Shown here: one piece after another, positions 59,535 through 64,000 of the stretch
Numbering within the stretch: the stretch's first letter is position 1
How the letters are laid out: each line of letters begins with the position of its first letter
Source: Valencia hispanica
Lineage: Eukaryota; Chordata; Actinopteri; Cyprinodontiformes; Valenciidae
Reading direction: 5' to 3'
Length of the DNA: 64,000 nucleotides
Assembly (NCBI GenBank): GCA_963556495.2
Contig: OY747717.1
Span: 3,436,501 to 3,500,500 of the forward strand
Program-made: the position numbers and the translations under genes
Notes under the pieces: generated by a model
Databases searched by the model: none
Told to the model about the DNA's origin: nothing
The model's input: the letters and a program-made list of their open reading frames with translations, nothing else

Positions 59535-60428
59535 ATGACTTTTGCACATGAAAGGCTTTCGCACCTTCAAATCTACCTACCCGTTAAGGCAGGAGCGAAC
59601 GCTACCAAGTCCCTCCTGAATTGTCTCGAGGATGTCAAAGGTTGGATGGCTCTCAATTTCCTAAAACTCGATGAAGACAAAACTGAGATCGTTCTTTTTG
59701 GTAATTCCACACTTAATACAGTCCCCAGCGTCTACCTAGGCAACTTGTCCCCCTTTAATAAGAACACTGTAAAAAGTCTCGGGGTTTATATCGACGGGCC
59801 TTTAAAATTTTCCCGGCAGATCAGTGCTGTTGTCCAATCATCCTTTTATCATCTCAGGGTCTTGGCCAAGCTAAAACCGTACCTTCCTGCCAACACCTTC
59901 GAACATGTTATTCACCTGTTTGTTTACTGCAGACTGGACTTATCTCTGCTGGGTCGCCTTCAGGTGGTCCAAAGTGCAACTGCTTGTCTGCTGACTGCCA
60001 CAAAATGGACCGAACACATCACCCCCATTTTAAAATCACTTCACTGGCTTCCTGTTTCTTTCAGGGTTCATTTTAAAGTCTTGATGTTTGCTTTTAAATG
60101 TTTAAATGGCATAACCCCCCCCCCCCCCAGCAGTTTGTGGTAGCCCCCAAACTATGGAACAGTCTCTCCGTTAATATTAGGTGTGCTGAGTCTTTGGTTT
60201 CTTTTAAAACTTTATTGAAAACATATTTTTATGATTTGGCTTTTAATCAAACATAGTCCTTGGTCACTTTTGTAGTGTAATGAGTTTGTTTTTATTACTT
60301 TGAATGTCTGTTTTATTCAATTTATATTTTTCTTTATAAATGTTATCTTTCCGTTGTGTTATCTTGTGAAGCACTTTGGGCAGTTGCCACTGTTGGAAAC
60401 GTGCTATATAAATAAACCTGACCTTGAA
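59535..60428 (+). mobile_element. LINE reverse transcriptase 3' half, degraded
   Basis: A frame at 59535-60143 reads LNCLEDVKGWMALNFLKLDE, DKTEIVLFGNS, KSLGVYIDGPLKFSRQI and HITPILKSLHWLPVSFRVHF, the thumb and carboxy region after the YADD box of L2/CR1-type LINEs. A C-run near 60115-60128 breaks it. The 3' end is GAAGCACTTTGGGCAGTTGC ... GTGCTATATAAATAAA. It is more diverged than the L2 copies. Confidence 0.75.
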
Positions 60429-60454
60429 ACGCTAGCTGTTCCCATTCACTTCAA

Positions 60455-60800
60455 TTCAATTCAGTTCAATTCAGTTTATTTATATAGCGCCAATTCACAA
60501 CAGATGTCATCTCAAGGCACTTTACAAGAAGTCATTTCAATACAATTATACAAACATTCCAATCAGTTAAAAAGTTTCCTATTTAAGGAATCCCAGCAGA
60601 TTGCGTCAGTCATTGGCGTGAGGTTGGGCCCCGTTAATGCAGACTTTCCAACCACAGCAATCCTTCAGCAATCTCTCATACTGAGCAAGCATGTAGCGAC
60701 GGTGGAGAGGAAAAACTCCCCTTTAACAGGAAGAAACCTCCAACAGAACCAGGCTCAGTAGGAGCGGCCATCTGCCACGACCGTCTGGGGGTTTGCATTG
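60455..60800 (-). mobile_element. L2 LINE 3' UTR fragment
   Basis: It is the complement of the L2 end: ATTCAATTCAG repeats, then TTTATTTATATAGCGCC and ATGTCATCTCAAGGCACTTT, then the 3' UTR shared with 40557-40870. It breaks off near 60797 where CTGGGGGTTTG ends. Confidence 0.85.
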
Positions 60801-61817
60801 TTTATGCTAAGCTAAAGGAAACAGGCTGCTGCCAGATTAGACTGGGCTGCTTTTTTCTCACACTTATCTAACTCTGAGGAAGATGGCAACAGACTAAATT
60901 TCACTTAGGGGTGGAATATCCCTTTAAAGGTAGGGTGTGAATTAAGTTTTAGGTAAGGTCAGGGTTAGGAATACACTGGTAATGGTTAAGTGTTTGGGTT
61001 ATTAAAATGAATGGAAGTCAATACAAACTCCTGATATGGATAGAAATACAAACCTCTGTGTGTGTGTGAGGGAGTATTTGTGTTTTAGGTGATGCTGTTT
61101 TAGAGGGATGTGGTGATTCAGCCAAAGAAACATGTGGGAGGAAAGGGACCCAGAGGTCTACAAGGTAAAGGAGGGAAGGAGACGAGGATAGGGAACGATG
61201 TAGGAAAGAGGGAGTGAAGGAGCAGGTCAAGGAAAGGAAAACAAGGATAAAACAGGGAGCCTTTGTTTATAAATCAGTCTATCTGTCCTCTCCAGATTAA
61301 CACCCAGCCTCATGGGGCTCTGATGGCCCACTTCCTGTTTCAGGACGACCAATAGGAGGCTGGCGTTTCAGCGTTCCTGGACCGAGCGGTATCTGATAAC
61401 AGTGGGGGGCCCAGGGGGAATAGTCAGAGAACGGAGCCGCTATGGCTGTTTGGGTCTGGATCATCCACAAACACGCTGCAGCTTTAAAAACCTAGAGCTT
61501 CCTCCTTCTCCAACAACACGCCCTGGAGCCGGGATGCAAGCAGAGACAACAGCGCCCCGCTGAGGTGGCAGTGTCCACTACACGCATAGCGAGTCCAGAG
61601 GATGAGCTCCATATTAGGGTGGAACAGGCTGCAGTAAAGTGTCGGTATTTATAGACTGTTTGTGGGTACAGAGTGACCAGACGGGGCTATGGCGGCAGGG
61701 TTTTGGAACCGTCAGACTCTCTATCTCCATCAGTTGATTCCTGAAGCGTTCTGAAGGTATTGCAGAGTTTCTCTTTGGACCTCAGCTGCTATTTCACACA
61801 CTGTCTGGTTCAACATA
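60801..61817. other. Repeat-poor sequence, nothing supported
   Basis: Moderately GC-rich, with no frame, exon or element that I can support. Confidence 0.4.
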
Positions 61818-63354
61818 CAGTGGCTGGCAAAAGTATTCAGCCCCCTTGAACTTTTCCACATTTTGTCACATTACAGCCACAAACATGAATCAATTTGATT
61901 GGAATTCCAGGTGAAAGACCAAAACAAAGTGGTGTACACGTGAGAAGTGGAACGAAAATCATGCATGATTCCAAACATTTTTTACAAATAAATAACTGAA
62001 AAGTGAGGCGTGCGTAATTATTCAGCCCCCTGAGTCAATACTTTGTAGAACCACCTTTTGCTGCACTTCCAGCTGCCAGTCTTTTAGGGTATGTCTCTAC
62101 CAGCTTTGCACATCTACAGACTGAAATTCTTGCTCATTCTTCTTTGCAAAACAGCTCCAGCTCAGTCAGATTAGATGGACAGCGTTTGTGAACAGCAGCT
62201 TTCAGATCTTGCCACAGATTCTCGATTGGATTTAGATCTGGACTTTGACTGGGCCATTCTAACACATGGATATGTTTTGTTTTAAACCATTCCATTGTTG
62301 CCCTGGCTTTATGTTTAGGGTCGTTGTCCTGCTGGAAGGTGAACCTCCGCCCCAGTCTCAAGTCTTTTGCAGACTCCAAGAGGTTTTCTTCCAAGATTGC
62401 CCTGTATTTGGCTCCATCCATCTTCCCATCAACTCTGACCAGCTTCCCTGTCCCTGCTGAAGAGAAGCACCCCCAGAGCATGATGCTGCCACCACCATAT
62501 TTGACAGTGGGGATGGTGTGTTCAGAGTGATGTGCAGTGTTAGTTTTGCATTTTGGTCTCATCTGACCAGAGCACCTTCTTCCACATGTTTGCTGTGTCC
62601 CCCACATGGCTTGTGGCAAACTGCAAACAGGACTTCTTATGGTTTTCCTTTAACAATGGCTTTCTTCTTGCCACTCTTCCAAAAAGGCCAACTTTGTGCA
62701 GTGCACCACTAATAGTTGTCCTATGGACAGACTCCCCCACCTGAGCTGTAGATCTCTGCAGCTCATCCAGAGTCACCATGGGCCTCTTGGCTGCATTTCT
62801 GATCAGCGCTCTCCTTGTTCGGCCTGTGAGTTTAGGTGGACGGCCTTGTCTTGGTAGGTTTACAGTTGTGCCATACTCCTTCCATTTCTGAATGATCGCT
62901 TGAACAGCGCTCCATGGGATGTTCAAGGCTTGGGAAATTTTTTGTAGCCTAAGCCTGCTTTAAATTTCTAAATAACTGTATCCCTGACCTGTCTGGTGTG
63001 TTCTTTGGACTTCATGGTGTTGTTGCTCCCAACATTCTCTTAGACAACCTCTGAGGCCGTCACAGGGCAGCTGTATTTGTACTGACATTAGATTACACAC
63101 AGGAGCCTCTATTTAGTCATTAGCACTCATCAGGCAATGTCTATGGGCAACTAATTAGGCACACCCCACTTTTCAGTTATTTATTTGTAAAAACTGTTTG
63201 GAATCATGTATGATTTTCGTTCCACTTCTCACGTGTACACCACTTTGTTTTGGTCTTTCACGCGGAATTCCAATAAAATTGATTAATGTTTGTGGCTGTA
63301 ATGTGACAAACTGTGGAAAAGTTCAAGGGGGCCGGATACTTTTGCAAGCCACTG
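61818..63354 (-). mobile_element. Tc1-like transposon with both terminal repeats and TA target sites
   Basis: The element starts CAGTGGCTGGCAAAAGTATT at 61818 and its complement end (CAGTGGCTTGCAAAAGTATC) is at 63354. TA flanks both ends (61816-61817, 63355-63356). Terminal inverted repeats extend for roughly 200 bp. Length is 1537 bp, near the usual size of fish Tc1 elements. The transposase is on the minus strand and broken. Confidence 0.92.
62134..63015 (-). pseudogene. Tc1-like transposase, broken
   Basis: From ATG at 63015 the frame begins MKSKEHTRQVRDTVI and meets TAG at codon 16. Frameshifts occur near 62936 and near 62550. Visible are the helix-turn-helix region (WSAVQAIIQKWKEYGTTVNL), the GRPPKLT hinge, and the three catalytic acidic blocks of the DD34E type: [16 protein letters not shown] and [15 protein letters not shown]. 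Family members cut and paste DNA at TA sites. This copy cannot make a working enzyme, but its ends might still be recognised in trans. Confidence 0.9.
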
Positions 63355-63589
63355 TAGATGAAGAAAAGATCTCCAGCGGAGGATCAGAGTCTAAAAGTTC
63401 CGTCTTTACCTTAAAATAACATCATGCTCTAAAGATTTAACATTTCATTTATTAAAAAGAAACAAGCTACTAAATCATGGATTAATTTCATCTGGCTCAG
63501 TTTTACCAACTACACTCAGGTCTGATGAGTGGACCTGTAGAATCAAGAAATATGTCTGACAACATGAAATGAGCTAAAACACCTTAAAA

Positions 63590-64000
63590 AGCAACACATC
63601 ATGACACAGACTAAAGATATTCAGTCTGGAAAGGGTTACAGAACCATTTCTAAGGCTTTGGGACTCCAGAGAACCACGGTGAGAACCACAATCCACACAT
63701 GGAACAGTGGAGAACCTTCCCAGGAGAGGCCAACTTACCAACATTACTCCAAGAGCTCATCAACAACTCATGCAGAAGTTTCCAGAACAATATCTAAAGT
63801 TCTGCAGGCCTCTCTGCCTCGGTTAAGGTCAGAGGTTCAACAATCAGAAAAGGAGACTGGGCAGAAGTGGCTTCAAAACCAATGATTACCCAAACGAACA
63901 CAAAGACCAGTCTCACACTGACCAAAAAGCTTCCCAAGATGTTTGGGAAAATATTCTGCGGACTGACGAGGCACAAGTTGACCTTTCTGGAAGGTGTGGG
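63590..64000 (+). mobile_element. Tc1-like transposon, 5' part, cut by the window edge
   Basis: The frame from 63601 reads KDIQSGKGYRTISKALGLQR and TTVRTTIHTWN, the first helix-turn-helix of a Tc1 transposase; the ATTCTGCGGACTGACGAGGC block near 63953 is the first catalytic aspartate region. Breaks are present. It resembles the relic at 6350-6990. Confidence 0.75.

Overview
This is vertebrate nuclear DNA, almost certainly from a teleost, probably a percomorph. The signs are split coding exons with GT/AG introns, a conserved vertebrate gene, and a dense mix of fish-type transposable elements: a Rex3-like RTE LINE, L2 LINEs with the usual fish 3' end, Tc1/mariner elements, THAP-encoding DNA transposons, a tRNA-derived SINE, an endogenous retrovirus and hAT/MITE-like elements. 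There are no prokaryotic features.

The only recognisable host gene is shroom3, on the minus strand. It codes for an actin- and Rho-kinase-binding scaffold that drives apical constriction of epithelial cells. Twenty coding exons were placed by joining minus-strand reading frames at GT/AG sites with matching phase. They run from 45372 down to 5441. A likely alternative first coding exon lies at 53989-54149. Together they give 1608 in-frame codons with no stop. The amino-terminal PDZ exons were not found. Most of the carboxy-terminal SD2 (ROCK-binding) domain would lie to the left of base 5441, outside the window. The central actin-binding SD1 domain and the proline-rich region are covered.

Layout. 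1-1284: 3' part of a broken endogenous retrovirus (env, polypurine tract, start of the LTR). 1285-4448: a Rex3-like LINE inserted in it, minus strand. 5441-16177: the last shroom3 exons seen here (T, S, R, Q), separated by introns filled with a degenerate AT-rich tandem repeat, a fold-back transposon, a Tc1 relic and a Penelope-like fragment with a hammerhead-like motif. 16256-20975: a 4.7 kb tetranucleotide satellite that fills one intron. 21016-35253: a cluster of sixteen small shroom3 exons in which most large introns look like compact introns of about 90-150 bp enlarged by one identifiable insertion. 35254-45246: a 10 kb intron with L2-type LINEs, inverted degenerate arrays, a SINE and a nearly full-length L2. 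45247-54149: exon A, an 8.6 kb intron with a 37-bp palindromic minisatellite, and the candidate first exon. 54150-64000: repeats only, including a THAP-domain transposon and a Tc1 element with both ends and TA target sites.

All transposase, reverse transcriptase and env genes are interrupted or truncated. The two small THAP exons are the only intact mobile-element reading frames. Function calls rest on remembered family features and visible motifs. No database search was run.
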